This document shows, in pieces, positions 18,529 to 27,488 of a stretch of DNA of 64,000 nucleotides (the stretch's first letter is position 1; every line of letters begins with the position of its first letter). The position numbers and the translations under genes are program-made. The stretch covers positions 1,889,729-1,953,728 of the forward strand of contig BPGV01000001.1 in the NCBI GenBank assembly GCA_026003215.1, in the 5' to 3' direction. The notes below the pieces were generated by a model. That model was not told the DNA's origin, did no database searches, and saw nothing but the letters and a program-made list of their open reading frames with translations. The DNA comes from Bacteroidia bacterium (GTDB taxonomy: Bacteria; Bacteroidota; Bacteroidia; SpSt-205).

Positions 18529-21500
18529 TTAGGGGGTAGAAGGGGGCAGAAGCTTTTTTCTGCGCTCGGGTAGGTAGAAGCCTTTTCGGAGGCGAAGGCC
18601 GGCGCCTTGGCTGGAGGCGCCAGCAAGGCCCCAGTGGAAAGTCTGCCGGCTAAAGCCCTCTACCTCTACCTGCCATTGGGTGGGGCTGGTGAGACGCTGC
18701 GGCAGGAGCCTATACCGCGCCGAGAGGTTGCCCAGGGAGGCAGTGCTCTGCCCAGGGGCCACCAAGACCCCATCCCGCTCCAAGGTGAAGCGCTGTCCCA
18801 AGGAAAGCCGCAATTGCGCCGAGAGTTCGTTCCACTGGCCGAGGGTGAAGGCCACGCCGAGCTGGTGGCCTAAGCTCTGACCGAGCCAGCCGGCGAGCTG
18901 CGCCGAGAGAAACTCCGCTAAGGTGGAACTGACTCCTGAGCTGACCTGCTGGGTGCCCAGTCCCTGTTCCATCGGCACGAAGGTGCCCAGCACCATCAGC
19001 GCAAAGACCTGGCGATTGCGCTCTTGCTCATCAGTACTCAGCCGCTGAAGAAAAAGGTTCACCATGGGCGAGGTATTTCCCCCAACGGAAGGAATGTCTA
19101 TTTGGAAGCTCATTTGGGGGGAGAGGAGGCTCCCCCGCAGGAGCACGCGCACATCCACCGGCACTGTGTACGTGAAGCTGGTGTCAATCATGCGTAAGGA
19201 AGTGAAAGTGCGGTAGGTAGCGGTGAGGTTCATCTGGCCGGCGTAGAGGTCGCCGTCCCAGGTGATGAGACCGCCCGCCTCCAGGGCAAGTTTTTTAGCG
19301 GCGATGCCTTGGAGGTTGATACGGTATTCGCCGCCTTGGACTTCGTAGGAGCCGGAGAGGGCGACAGCGCCTTCTGGATCTATGGAGAGGAGGAGGTTAG
19401 CCGAGCCTTGCGCTACAATCTCATCGCCGGTGCGTTCGTCAAAGAGGAGGCGGAAGCGAGTCAGCGGCGCCGATCGTAGCGCTATACGCATATCTACGCC
19501 GGCAGGGACAGGGAGGGGGGATAGGGTGTCTCTTTCCGTGCCGGCGGAAATGAAATGCACGTGGGGGGTACTCAGGGTGCGTTCGTAGGTTTGGAGGGGG
19601 AGGGTGAGGTCGGTGGTTTCGGAGAAGCGCAGCGTTCCACGGAGGGTGGGTTTGTTCCAGGGGCCGGTAAGGGTAAGATTGCCCTCTTCCAGCTCGGCTC
19701 GGCCATAGAGGTAGGCATCGGCTGTAGAGGGTGTGGCTGCCAGGAGGAAAGGGCGGTCTTGGAGGCGAAAGCGCAGGTCCAAATAAGGCGTGTGCCCCCC
19801 TTTCCAGGTTAGGGAGCCGGTCAAGAAGGCGCGTTTGCCCTGCAGCTCGCGTACCTCTACATCCGGAAAAATCAACGTATCGCCGCGCAGACGTGTGATG
19901 CCCTCTACCGTATAGCGTATGCGCGTGAAGGGTACATAAAAGCTCACGTTATCGCAGAAGACCTCGCCAAATAGGGCGGGTTCTCGCCAGGTGCCTCGTA
20001 CGATGAGACGGGCGCTGCGGAGGCTCCCTTGCGGATTTTGGATGTATTCGCCTAAGAAGGGGGCGAGCCAGGCGGCAGGTAGGTTTAGGTGAGAGACTTC
20101 GGCAAAGAGGGGACTGAGGGTGTCTGAGAGCAGGTAGTAGCCTTTGCCGATGAGGTATTGGGCGGGTTTTTGGCCTATGCCGAGGCGGAAAGGCAGCGAA
20201 TCGCCGATGGTTTTGCCGTCGGCCCAGAGGAGGGGGTAGCTTTGTCCTTCGTAGCGCAGGGAGTCTATGCGCAGGGAAAAGGTAGGGAAGTCGCCTTGCT
20301 GCTGCCAGCTGAGCCAGAGGAGGCCTTCTACGGGGAGGGCTTCACCCAAGAGGCTGAGGGGTTCGGCTAAGGGAAGGGCCTCCACTTGCAGGGTTAGACG
20401 GCTGGTATCTCCGGCAAAAATGACCCGCGAACGCGCACTGTGGGCAGAGAGCTCTTGTATGCGCCATGCGCCGCTGGTAGATAGCAGAAGCGGCTTCGCT
20501 GTCAGCTGCCAGCGTCGCTGGTAGCTGGTGAGGTAAGTTTCCTCCGGTTGGAGAAGAAAGCGGATGGGTTCGTTGCCTCGGGCCCATTGCCACGCTAAGG
20601 CTATGGTGAGGGAATCGTAGCGATCTCCAATATGCCCGTGCAGGTGTATTTCGCCGGCGTGGAGGTTTCCTCTGATCGAGAGTTCAGCGTCTTGGTAAAG
20701 GAGGTAGACTTTCCCTCCGCCAAGGGTGCCTTCTATTTCCCAGTGAGGAAGCGAATCCTGCACGAAATGCAGAGTCAGGTCGGCCCTTTTGAGGTGGATA
20801 GCCGAGAAGGCTAAACTGTCAAAACTGAGCTGAAGGCGGCCGCTAAGCTGCCCCGGCGTTTGCTTGACTTCTGCATGGAATGCTGTACCATATACCATGG
20901 GGAAGGGGTGTAGCCCGGCCAAGGGCCACCAGACAGGATTTTGGATGTACCCTTGGGCTTTTATAGTCCAAGGGGAAGAGAAGGTGTCGGGGTTCCATGT
21001 GCCTTCGGTGAGCCAGTGCGCCCAGGGATAGGCGAGGTGGCTCAAGCCCACTATCCACAAGGAATCTCCCGTGAGAGCGAGAGAGAGGCCTCGGCCGCGC
21101 AGGGAGTAGGTGCGCCCTTGCTCCACAGAAAGTTGGAGGGGCCCCAGCCCATATAGCGTATCCTCTGTGGTCCAGAGCAGAGAGTCTAAGGTAAGGGTGG
21201 CTGTGCCTTCCGCCCAAGGAAGGCCCTTCCCATGTAAGGCAAAGGAACTGGTCAAACCGCCATAACTTCCCCAAAGCTGGGCTTGGAGATGGGAAAAGTA
21301 CCCTTGGCCTGTGTATATACCCTTTTCGGTGAGGGGTAAGCGGCCTACATAAGTCATCGTCCCCTGAGGACTTGAGAAGAGGAACTCCCCTTGTAGGGCC
21401 TGAGCAGCAATCTCGCCTTGGCTGCGGAGGTGTAGCTCCCCATACGCCGGAGAGCTGCCCCGCAGATCCACTTGTAGGTGGGCGGTAAGGTCGGGCAGGG

Positions 21501-22824
21501 TAAAGTGTATACCTTCTATGGTAGCCTTGCCGGAGAGAGTCGTGAGGGGACTTTGCGGCCAGAGGGTGCGAGGATCCCAGTTTGTGCAATAAAACTGCCC
21601 GCGGTAGTGCCAAGCGGTATCTTGCCGGAGGATGCTCTGTACGGCAAGGGAGGGCGTTTCGAGGGTGCTTTCATAGGCTCGGAGCGAACCCCGATGCACT
21701 GCCTGAAAGTGCCATACATACTGGGTATCTAATGCCTCAGGGAAGGTCACCACGGGAATGTTTCGCTGGATGTCGGCCAGACTTAAGGAGGCCTCTTCCA
21801 GGCGGGCTTGCCAGTGCATGAGGGCCGGCTTAGCATAGCGGAAGATGGCCCCCTCTCCCCGGAGAAAGCGCCCCGGCGCTACCTCTATCCGAAAGCGCTG
21901 GGCTTGGAAGTGGTACAGGTCGCCTGCTACCTCTAAGCGTACCTGCCAGGTACCAGCCACAGGCACGGAATCCCCGATGAAGGCGTAAAGCTCTCTCCAG
22001 CAGAGCTGCCCGGTGAGTGTGGCATTAAAGGTTTTGGTATCGGTATTGGAAAAGAGCTCATCTAAGCCTTCTTGGTGAAACTTACCGTGGCCATGGAGGT
22101 GGGACGTAGGAAGTTGCACGGCTAAGGCGGGTATGACCGTGCTATCTGGGTAGGCTTGCAGGATGAGGCTCAGATGCGGCAAGCGGAGGAGGCTATGGGT
22201 CTCCTTTAAGGAGAGGTGGCGGATGTGCGCAAATAGGCGTCCTTGACCGAGCCATTCTATGGCGGCATTGAGCGAGAGGGAGTCAAAGGCCAAGTGGGCA
22301 TAGTTGAGAAAAGGCGGTTTCGGTCGGAGTAGGGAGTCCGCTTGCGTTGAGTCGCACCAGCGGAAGCGTCCCTCCTGAATACGAAAGAAGGGAAGGCTTA
22401 CTTGCCATTTGCTCGAAGAAGTATCCGTGGTATCCGGCGGAAAAAGGCGATCTACGTTGGTGAGGCCGGACTGGCGTTCTACATAGATAAAGACCTCTGG
22501 GCGGTACAAGGTGAGCGCGGAGAGGGGTAGGCGTAGGTGTCCTTTCCAGAAACCGCGCCAAAAAGCGGAGATACTCCAGCCGAGCTGGGCTTCTTGCACG
22601 CGCACGAAGGGCTGACAAGCTTTGTCGTAAATCGTGAGCCCCTCTATGGAAAGGTGCGCAGGGCCGCTGAGTTTGAGGTTTTGTAGCTCTACGTCCGTCT
22701 CCAAGGCCGCTTCTAAGAGAAGCAGCACCTGGTGTCGCAAGGAACGCTGCCCTGCAGGCAGGCTAAGGGTTACCTGGAGGGCTATGAGGAGTATGAGCCA
22801 CAGGAGGAGGAGGCCCCCCACCAC
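18529..22824 (-). CDS. tamB: TamB-like translocation/assembly module (DUF490 C-terminus)
   Basis: About 1,432 residues from the GTG at 22824. A membrane helix (about 3-22) is followed by P-A-G-Q and a very long beta-rich region with AsmA/TamB-type strands, ending in a DUF490 domain in the last ~400 residues (MVNLFLQRLSTDEQERNRQ, FALMVLGTF, GWLGQSLGHQLGVAF). TamB-type proteins bridge inner and outer membranes and carry phospholipids or assist outer-membrane protein insertion. The start is unclear: the frame stays open back through the tRNA gene, and the first codon after the tRNA 3' end is an in-frame CTG (22857), so initiation between 22857 and 22821 is possible. Its only visible promoter is that of the tRNA. 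Confidence 0.85.
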   Translation of the reverse strand: MVGGLLLLWLILLIALQVTLSLPAGQRSLRHQVLLLLEAALETDVELQNLKLSGPAHLSIEGLTIYDKACQPFVRVQEAQLGWSISAFWRGFWKGHLRLPLSALTLYRPEVFIYVERQSGLTNVDRLFPPDTTDTSSSKWQVSLPFFRIQEGRFRWCDSTQADSLLRPKPPFLNYAHLAFDSLSLNAAIEWLGQGRLFAHIRHLSLKETHSLLRLPHLSLILQAYPDSTVIPALAVQLPTSHLHGHGKFHQEGLDELFSNTDTKTFNATLTGQLCWRELYAFIGDSVPVAGTWQVRLEVAGDLYHFQAQRFRIEVAPGRFLRGEGAIFRYAKPALMHWQARLEEASLSLADIQRNIPVVTFPEALDTQYVWHFQAVHRGSLRAYESTLETPSLAVQSILRQDTAWHYRGQFYCTNWDPRTLWPQSPLTTLSGKATIEGIHFTLPDLTAHLQVDLRGSSPAYGELHLRSQGEIAAQALQGEFLFSSPQGTMTYVGRLPLTEKGIYTGQGYFSHLQAQLWGSYGGLTSSFALHGKGLPWAEGTATLTLDSLLWTTEDTLYGLGPLQLSVEQGRTYSLRGRGLSLALTGDSLWIVGLSHLAYPWAHWLTEGTWNPDTFSSPWTIKAQGYIQNPVWWPLAGLHPFPMVYGTAFHAEVKQTPGQLSGRLQLSFDSLAFSAIHLKRADLTLHFVQDSLPHWEIEGTLGGGKVYLLYQDAELSIRGNLHAGEIHLHGHIGDRYDSLTIALAWQWARGNEPIRFLLQPEETYLTSYQRRWQLTAKPLLLSTSGAWRIQELSAHSARSRVIFAGDTSRLTLQVEALPLAEPLSLLGEALPVEGLLWLSWQQQGDFPTFSLRIDSLRYEGQSYPLLWADGKTIGDSLPFRLGIGQKPAQYLIGKGYYLLSDTLSPLFAEVSHLNLPAAWLAPFLGEYIQNPQGSLRSARLIVRGTWREPALFGEVFCDNVSFYVPFTRIRYTVEGITRLRGDTLIFPDVEVRELQGKRAFLTGSLTWKGGHTPYLDLRFRLQDRPFLLAATPSTADAYLYGRAELEEGNLTLTGPWNKPTLRGTLRFSETTDLTLPLQTYERTLSTPHVHFISAGTERDTLSPLPVPAGVDMRIALRSAPLTRFRLLFDERTGDEIVAQGSANLLLSIDPEGAVALSGSYEVQGGEYRINLQGIAAKKLALEAGGLITWDGDLYAGQMNLTATYRTFTSLRMIDTSFTYTVPVDVRVLLRGSLLSPQMSFQIDIPSVGGNTSPMVNLFLQRLSTDEQERNRQVFALMVLGTFVPMEQGLGTQQVSSGVSSTLAEFLSAQLAGWLGQSLGHQLGVAFTLGQWNELSAQLRLSLGQRFTLERDGVLVAPGQSTASLGNLSARYRLLPQRLTSPTQWQVEVEGFSRQTFHWGLAGASSQGAGLRLRKGFYLPERRKKLLPPSTP

Positions 22825-22857
22825 GTAGCCCCCCCAGCGTAGCAGCCTGCGAATCAG

Positions 22858-22941
22858 TGCCCAGAGCCGGACTCGAACCGGCACGGAGTTGCCTCCACCA
22901 GTTTTTGAGACTGGCGCGTCTACCGATTCCGCCATCTGGGC
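22858..22941 (-). tRNA. tRNA-Leu (anticodon CAA)
   Basis: 84 bases with a 7-bp acceptor stem (GCCCAGA with TCTGGGC), discriminator A, anticodon stem CCAGT/ACTGG around loop CTCAAAA, a long class II variable arm (GGAG/CTCC) and a T arm containing GGTTCGAGTCC. The 3' CCA is not encoded. It lies 33 bases upstream of the chosen tamB start on the same strand. The D, anticodon and T regions happen to be open in the tamB frame, which makes the protein ORF look longer than it is. Confidence 0.95.
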
Positions 22942-22956
22942 CGCATAATAGCCCCA

Positions 22957-22964
22957 CAAAGGTA
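22957..22964 (-). promoter_or_regulatory. -7 box TACCTTTG of tRNA-Leu and tamB
   Basis: Exact consensus, 15 bases before the first base of the tRNA, leaving a 5' leader of roughly 10 bases for RNase P. It is 25 bases from the divergent ccmE box. Confidence 0.7.
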
Positions 22965-22989
22965 CAAACTCCCCCGGCAAAAATGTTCC

Positions 22990-22997
22990 TACCTTTG
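22990..22997 (+). promoter_or_regulatory. -7 box TACCTTTG of ccmE
   Basis: Exact consensus, 5 bases before the ATG at 23003. Confidence 0.7.
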
Positions 22998-23002
22998 CTT
23001 GT

Positions 23003-23383
23003 ATGAGGCTGCTAACGGGTGCGGTAGCAGTAGGCCTACTCCTGGCCCTACTTCTATGGAATCTCAGCGGGGAGCTTACGATATATGCGGACTTTCAGAC
23101 TGCAGCGGCTAATCCCGGCAAAACCTACCATGTTGTAGCCGAATGGATAGACCGAGAGCAGAGTTATTACGACCCCGCTCAGGATGCCTTTTGGTTCAAG
23201 GCGCAGGACAGCGTGGGACACACGAGCTGGGTACGGTATCCTGACCCTAAGCCCATTAACTTTGATGCGGCGCATAAAGTCGTTTTGATTGGGCACCAGC
23301 AGGATACGGTGTTTTATGCCGAGAAGATCCTCATGAAATGCCCTTCTAAGTACAAAGAGGAGGGTTCGTCGGCGAGCCTGTGA
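23003..23383 (+). CDS. ccmE: Cytochrome c maturation protein CcmE, CxxxY type
   Basis: 126 residues: one N-terminal membrane helix (about 3-20) and an OB-fold-like periplasmic domain (TYHVVAEW, FWFKAQDS, KVVLIG, VFYAEKILMKCPSKY). CcmE carries haem to apocytochrome c. In E. coli a His binds haem; this protein has C113-P-S-K-Y117, the C-x3-Y variant known from Desulfovibrio and archaea. The partner ccmF lies downstream after an SDR gene and nuoC. The stop overlaps the next GTG start by 3 bases. Confidence 0.85.
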   Translation: MRLLTGAVAVGLLLALLLWNLSGELTIYADFQTAAANPGKTYHVVAEWIDREQSYYDPAQDAFWFKAQDSVGHTSWVRYPDPKPINFDAAHKVVLIGHQQDTVFYAEKILMKCPSKYKEEGSSASL

Positions 23384-24171
23384 GGGCTGTATGGATTACG
23401 GGGGCCTCTTCGGGGATTGGGGAGGCCTTGGCGCGTCTTTTTGCCGAGAAAGGGTGGCGGGTATTGGCTCAAGCGCGCCGAGCCGAACGCTTGGAGGCCT
23501 TGCGTGAAGCTTATCCCGAAAAGATAGTGCCTTTTGTGGGCGATGTGCGCGATTTTGCCGTCTGCCAAGCAGCGGTAGCACAGGCACGCCAGCACTTTGG
23601 GGGGCTGCACGCCGTCATAGCGAATGCCGGCATTTCTCACCGTGCTACCGTAGAAGCGGTTTCCTTGCAAGTGCTACGCGAAGTGATGGAGGTGAACTTC
23701 TGGGGAGCGGTGCATGCTATCAAGGCGGCCCTGCCTCTTGTAAAAGAGACTCGGGGTTGGATAGTAGGGGTTTCTTCTATTGCGGGATTTCGGGGGCTCC
23801 CGGCGCGAAGTGGATACAGTGCCTCTAAGTTTGCGTTGAATGGATTCTTAGAAGCGCTGCGGACGGAGTTGTATGGCACGGGGGTTTCGGTGCTTATTGC
23901 CGCACCAGGCTTTACCCGAAGTGAGATACGGCAGAGAGCCCTTACGGCCGAGGGCCTTCCCCAGGGCGAGAGCCCCCTTCCAGAAGGTACCCTCATGTCT
24001 GCCGAAGAAGTGGCACAAAGGATTTACCAGGCCATGGTACGGCGCCGCAAGTACCTCGTTCTCACTACCCAAGGCCGCCTCACGGTGTGGCTTAGTCGCT
24101 TGTGGCCGGGCCTACTGGATGGCTTGGTGTATCGCCATTTCAAAAACGAAGCAGACTCTCCGCTCGCCTAA
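23380..24171 (+). CDS. Short-chain dehydrogenase/reductase
   Basis: 263 residues with the Rossmann motif T7-G-A-S-S-G-I-G14, N-A-G at 82-84, the active-site Ser near 132, and Y146-S-A-S-K150. It is a classical SDR with NAD(P)-dependent oxidoreductase activity; the substrate cannot be told. The GTG start (GTGA) overlaps the ccmE stop and the Rossmann strand begins at residue 3, so no upstream start is needed. Cytoplasmic. Read through from the ccmE promoter. Confidence 0.88.
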   Translation: MRAVWITGASSGIGEALARLFAEKGWRVLAQARRAERLEALREAYPEKIVPFVGDVRDFAVCQAAVAQARQHFGGLHAVIANAGISHRATVEAVSLQVLREVMEVNFWGAVHAIKAALPLVKETRGWIVGVSSIAGFRGLPARSGYSASKFALNGFLEALRTELYGTGVSVLIAAPGFTRSEIRQRALTAEGLPQGESPLPEGTLMSAEEVAQRIYQAMVRRRKYLVLTTQGRLTVWLSRLWPGLLDGLVYRHFKNEADSPLA

Positions 24172-24177
24172 AAACCG

Positions 24178-24185
24178 TACTTTTA
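24178..24185 (+). promoter_or_regulatory. -7 box TACTTTTA of nuoC
   Basis: Matches TAnnTTTG except for the last base; ends 4 bases before the ATG at 24190. Confidence 0.55.
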
Positions 24186-24189
24186 CTGC

Positions 24190-24681
24190 ATGCAAGCGCT
24201 CACCCAACTGCGGGAGGCCCTGGCTGGAAAGGCCTTAGAAGCCCGCATGCATGCGGGCGAGCTTACCTTCCTCGTCAGCCGAGAAAATCATAAGCCCTTC
24301 CTCCATATCCTCAAGGAGAAGTACGGTTTTGATTACCTCGTGGATATAGGGGCGACAGATCACTTTGAGGAAGGCCTGCGGTTTGAGATTTTTTATAACC
24401 TCGTCAATCTCAAGGAGCGGCTGCGGGTACGGGTCAAGGTGCGTGTGCCCGAAGGTGACCCTACATTGCAGACAGTAGCAGATTTGTGGCCGGGGGCCGC
24501 CTGGCATGAACGAGAAGCCTACGATATGATGGGCATTCGGTTCTTGGGGCATCCGGACCTGCGGCGTATCTACCTGCCGGAGGATTTCTCTTATCATCCG
24601 CTGCGGAAGGAGTTTCCGCTGCTGGGGATACCGGGGACTTTACCATTGCCTCCAAAAGACCCGCCTAAGCCGTATAACTGA
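24190..24681 (+). CDS. nuoC: NADH-quinone oxidoreductase subunit C
   Basis: 163 residues matching the 30-kDa complex I subunit: VDIGATDHFEE, then the family signature WHEREAYDMMGIRFLGHPDLRRIYLP split as WHEREAYDMMG and HPDLRRIYLPEDF, and HPLRKEFPL. It is part of the hydrophilic arm. It is not fused to NuoD and stands alone between an SDR and ccmF; nuoH and nuoA are 10 and 17 kb away. The ATG has its own -7-like box. Confidence 0.93.
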   Translation: MQALTQLREALAGKALEARMHAGELTFLVSRENHKPFLHILKEKYGFDYLVDIGATDHFEEGLRFEIFYNLVNLKERLRVRVKVRVPEGDPTLQTVADLWPGAAWHEREAYDMMGIRFLGHPDLRRIYLPEDFSYHPLRKEFPLLGIPGTLPLPPKDPPKPYN

Positions 24682-24713
24682 GCTTCTACGAAGCGGTTTT
24701 GTTTTAGGAAGCG

Positions 24714-27467
24714 ATGCAGCCAGTAGGGAGCCTTTTGGTGACGACCTTATGGGTGAGTGGGGTGTGGGGGGCCTTTGCCGCTGCAGAGGCTGCCGCCGGC
24801 CAGCGGCTCTGGCAAAGGACCACATGGGGTGTGTGGGTCTTGCATTCCTTAGCCCTTTTAGGGACAGTAGGGCTGCTCTTGTATCTGCTTTTGGCTCACC
24901 GGTATGAGTTTTACTATGCGTGGGCGCATGGGTCGCGCCTTTTACCCACAGCGTATGTGACAGCGGCCTTGTGGGAAGGGCAAGAAGGGAGCTTCCTCTT
25001 GTGGATGTTGTGGCATTGTGTATTTGGGTGGGCGCTTATTCTCGCCAGAGATAAGAATAGGTGGCCTTTGCTGGCAGGTATTTTAGGGATAAATGGGTTT
25101 TTGGCGGTATTTCTTTTAGGCCTTACGGTGCCAACGTGGACGGTTGTAACGGTAGCAGCCTTACTGTGGGCAAGCATGGTGGGGCGCATAGCGCTTCCTT
25201 GGTGGGGGGCTGGCTTAGGACTTTTGGTCGTTGGTCTTTTGTGGCTACCGCAGGGTATGCGTTTTATGGTGGCTGGGGGGGGAGTAGGGGCCTTTTTCTT
25301 TTGGCGAAAAGAACCGCTCTGGCCGGCCTTGCTTTGGGCTATCTTGATGGTCCTCCCTGTCGGTGAGTCGTGGGGCAGCTTCCCTTTCCTCTACTTATGG
25401 GAAGTAAAGCCCGAAGTCTCCCCGGCTACCCTGCCCGCCGATGGAAATGGCCTCAATCCCCTTTTGCAAAGCTTCTGGATGGTGGTGCATCCGCCGGTGC
25501 TTTTCGGAGGGTATGCGGCGGCATCGCTACCCTTTTTAGAAGGGCTTCTTATGCTGCGGCAAGGAGGCCTCACCGTAGAAGGTAGTCGCCGCCTCTTACG
25601 CTTCTTGTGGTTTGCCGTGGCCTTCTTAGGATTAGGGATAGCCCTGGGCGCCTACTGGGCTTACGAAACCCTCAACTTTGGCGGCTACTGGAACTGGGAC
25701 CCAGTGGAGAATGCTTCTTTCGCGCCGTGGCTGGTTCTGGTTGCGGCTGCTCACCTCTTGTGGGTGTGGCGCCGCCAGCGCAGATATGAAGCTTCGGCCT
25801 TTGTAGGAACGCTTTTGGGCTTCCCCTTGGTGCTCTACAGCGCCTACCTTACGCGGAGTGGGGTGCTGGCGGATAGTTCGGTGCATAGCTTTACGGATTT
25901 GGGCTTGGGCGAATGGCTCTGGTGGGGCGTGCAAAGTAGCCTTTTGGTTACCGGCTTAGCCGCGGGGTATCTGTATGTACAGAAGCGGCAGGTCAGGCCA
26001 GTGGTAAGAGTGCCAGCTTTGTGGGTAGGAGCTTTGCTTCTAATAACCATAGCGGGCGTGCTGCTCCTCCTTACGTCCCTGCCTGTGCTGAATAAGTTTT
26101 TGGGTCTCCAGCTGGCCTTGGGAGCGAATGCCCTACAAGTGTATTACGAGTGGATGGGCCTTTTAGCTGTGCCGGTGTTGGGGCTGATGGGCTATGCCCT
26201 TATCCGAGCATATAAGGCAAAAGGTTGGGAGGCGGTAGGGTGGGCAGCTGGGGCCCTCTTAGCGGGGGGGGTGGGCCTCCTCTGGTGGATAGGGTGGGAC
26301 TTTGTCTATCATGAGGCGTACCGGGCCTTACTGCAAGGCGATATAATCAACCGCTTCCGGGCAGCGGTATTTCTCCTTTTGGACGACCTTTTGTGGGGGA
26401 GCGCCTTGGTAGCGATAGGCGCAGCGATAGCGGTGGGGTTCCAGCGGCCTTTGCGGGTAGTGGGGGCTGCAGTGCTGGCCCATGCCGGGTTTGGGCTCAT
26501 GCTCATAGGCGCTCTCCTTTCCAGCGGGTATCAGCAGGTGCTTAGCCAAAACTTCAATCCACGCAGTCCCAGTAGCGCAGATAATCTTTTTCTACCCCTC
26601 GGCGGTGAAGCACTCGCTGTAGGGTACAAGGTGCGCTATGAAGGGCTCCTCTTACCTGTGCCTCCGTTACGCCAGCTACGGCCTCTCCTCCGCGAAAGCG
26701 GACAAACCCTGTGGCGCTTCACCGATAGCTTGGGCTATGCGTATCAGGTCTGGCTGCCCGACAACCTCTTGGCCACTGCCAAAGAACCCTTCTCCCTGGT
26801 GCGCATACCCCCTGTTCAGCAGTTTTTAGAAGCCAACTTAGCCCTCCTCCCCGTAGAACCCGCCGACCGACGCTTTCGGTACAAGGTACAGCTTACCCAC
26901 TTAGAGAAGGGCCAGACCTATCCCCTGCTCTTGGAAGCAGACCTCAGCGAAAGCTCGGGCCTTTTGGCTCATCCTGCCCACATACGGCTGTGGCATGGCG
27001 ATATGTATATTCACCTCACCAGCCTACCCAAGGTGGAGGGGAGCTTCCTCACGCAGGGGATAGTGGATATAGGGCTGCGGGACACAGTGCAGTGGGGCGA
27101 GCTAACCTTTTTGTTAGAGCGGCTGACCGAGGTGGAAGGGGCGTCGCATCCTACGTTTCGGGCGTGGCTGGCCGTGTGGAAAGGCCTTCCAGAGCTGATG
27201 CAGCGCTTCCCCGTCCAGTTTGCCATCCAGGAAAAGGCCCTACAAGTTTTTCCGGCCCGTGTGCCTGCGCTGGGCCTTTCGGTGCAGTTAGAGGGGTTTT
27301 CTATGGCGGAAAAGAAGCTGCGGTTTCGGATAGCGGTGCGGCAGCAGCCGGACGCCTTCGTCACGGTCAAGATTCTGTATAAGCCGTTTATTGGGCTTTT
27401 TTGGGGGGGGATTGGGCTGGTGCTCTTAGGGGCGCTATGGGCTTCCTGGCGGCACCGTCGGGCCTGA
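24714..27467 (+). CDS. ccmF: CcmF-type cytochrome c haem lyase
   Basis: 917 residues with many hydrophobic helices. The haem-handling WWD motif is present as GGYWNWDPVENASF (about 322-335), followed by FAPWLVLVAAAHLLW, and conserved His residues occur in adjacent loops (MVVHPPVLFGGYA). A soluble region (about 630-870) precedes a final helix, as in large Bacteroidota CcmF/CcsA proteins. It ligates haem to apocytochrome c outside the cytoplasmic membrane. The ATG is 32 bases after nuoC. Unusually for this window an AGGA precedes it closely, a possible weak ribosome-binding site. Confidence 0.88.
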   Translation: MQPVGSLLVTTLWVSGVWGAFAAAEAAAGQRLWQRTTWGVWVLHSLALLGTVGLLLYLLLAHRYEFYYAWAHGSRLLPTAYVTAALWEGQEGSFLLWMLWHCVFGWALILARDKNRWPLLAGILGINGFLAVFLLGLTVPTWTVVTVAALLWASMVGRIALPWWGAGLGLLVVGLLWLPQGMRFMVAGGGVGAFFFWRKEPLWPALLWAILMVLPVGESWGSFPFLYLWEVKPEVSPATLPADGNGLNPLLQSFWMVVHPPVLFGGYAAASLPFLEGLLMLRQGGLTVEGSRRLLRFLWFAVAFLGLGIALGAYWAYETLNFGGYWNWDPVENASFAPWLVLVAAAHLLWVWRRQRRYEASAFVGTLLGFPLVLYSAYLTRSGVLADSSVHSFTDLGLGEWLWWGVQSSLLVTGLAAGYLYVQKRQVRPVVRVPALWVGALLLITIAGVLLLLTSLPVLNKFLGLQLALGANALQVYYEWMGLLAVPVLGLMGYALIRAYKAKGWEAVGWAAGALLAGGVGLLWWIGWDFVYHEAYRALLQGDIINRFRAAVFLLLDDLLWGSALVAIGAAIAVGFQRPLRVVGAAVLAHAGFGLMLIGALLSSGYQQVLSQNFNPRSPSSADNLFLPLGGEALAVGYKVRYEGLLLPVPPLRQLRPLLRESGQTLWRFTDSLGYAYQVWLPDNLLATAKEPFSLVRIPPVQQFLEANLALLPVEPADRRFRYKVQLTHLEKGQTYPLLLEADLSESSGLLAHPAHIRLWHGDMYIHLTSLPKVEGSFLTQGIVDIGLRDTVQWGELTFLLERLTEVEGASHPTFRAWLAVWKGLPELMQRFPVQFAIQEKALQVFPARVPALGLSVQLEGFSMAEKKLRFRIAVRQQPDAFVTVKILYKPFIGLFWGGIGLVLLGALWASWRHRRA

Positions 27468-27475
27468 CTTTGCGC

Positions 27476-27483
27476 TATTTTTG
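27476..27483 (+). promoter_or_regulatory. -7 box TATTTTTG of the aminopeptidase P gene
   Basis: Exact consensus, 5 bases before the ATG at 27489. It follows the ccmF stop by 8 bases. Confidence 0.7.
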
Positions 27484-27488
27484 GCGCC

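Noticed and set aside
20843-21613. 256-codon open frame within tamB on the same strand in another frame
   Set aside because: Pro/Arg/Ser-rich translation with no family features; tamB is read in the other frame through the whole region.
22858-22980. Apparent N-terminal extension of TamB beginning at 22980
   Set aside because: The extension translates the tRNA-Leu gene (the MAESVDAPVSKTGG peptide typical of a translated tRNA-Leu) and is not protein.
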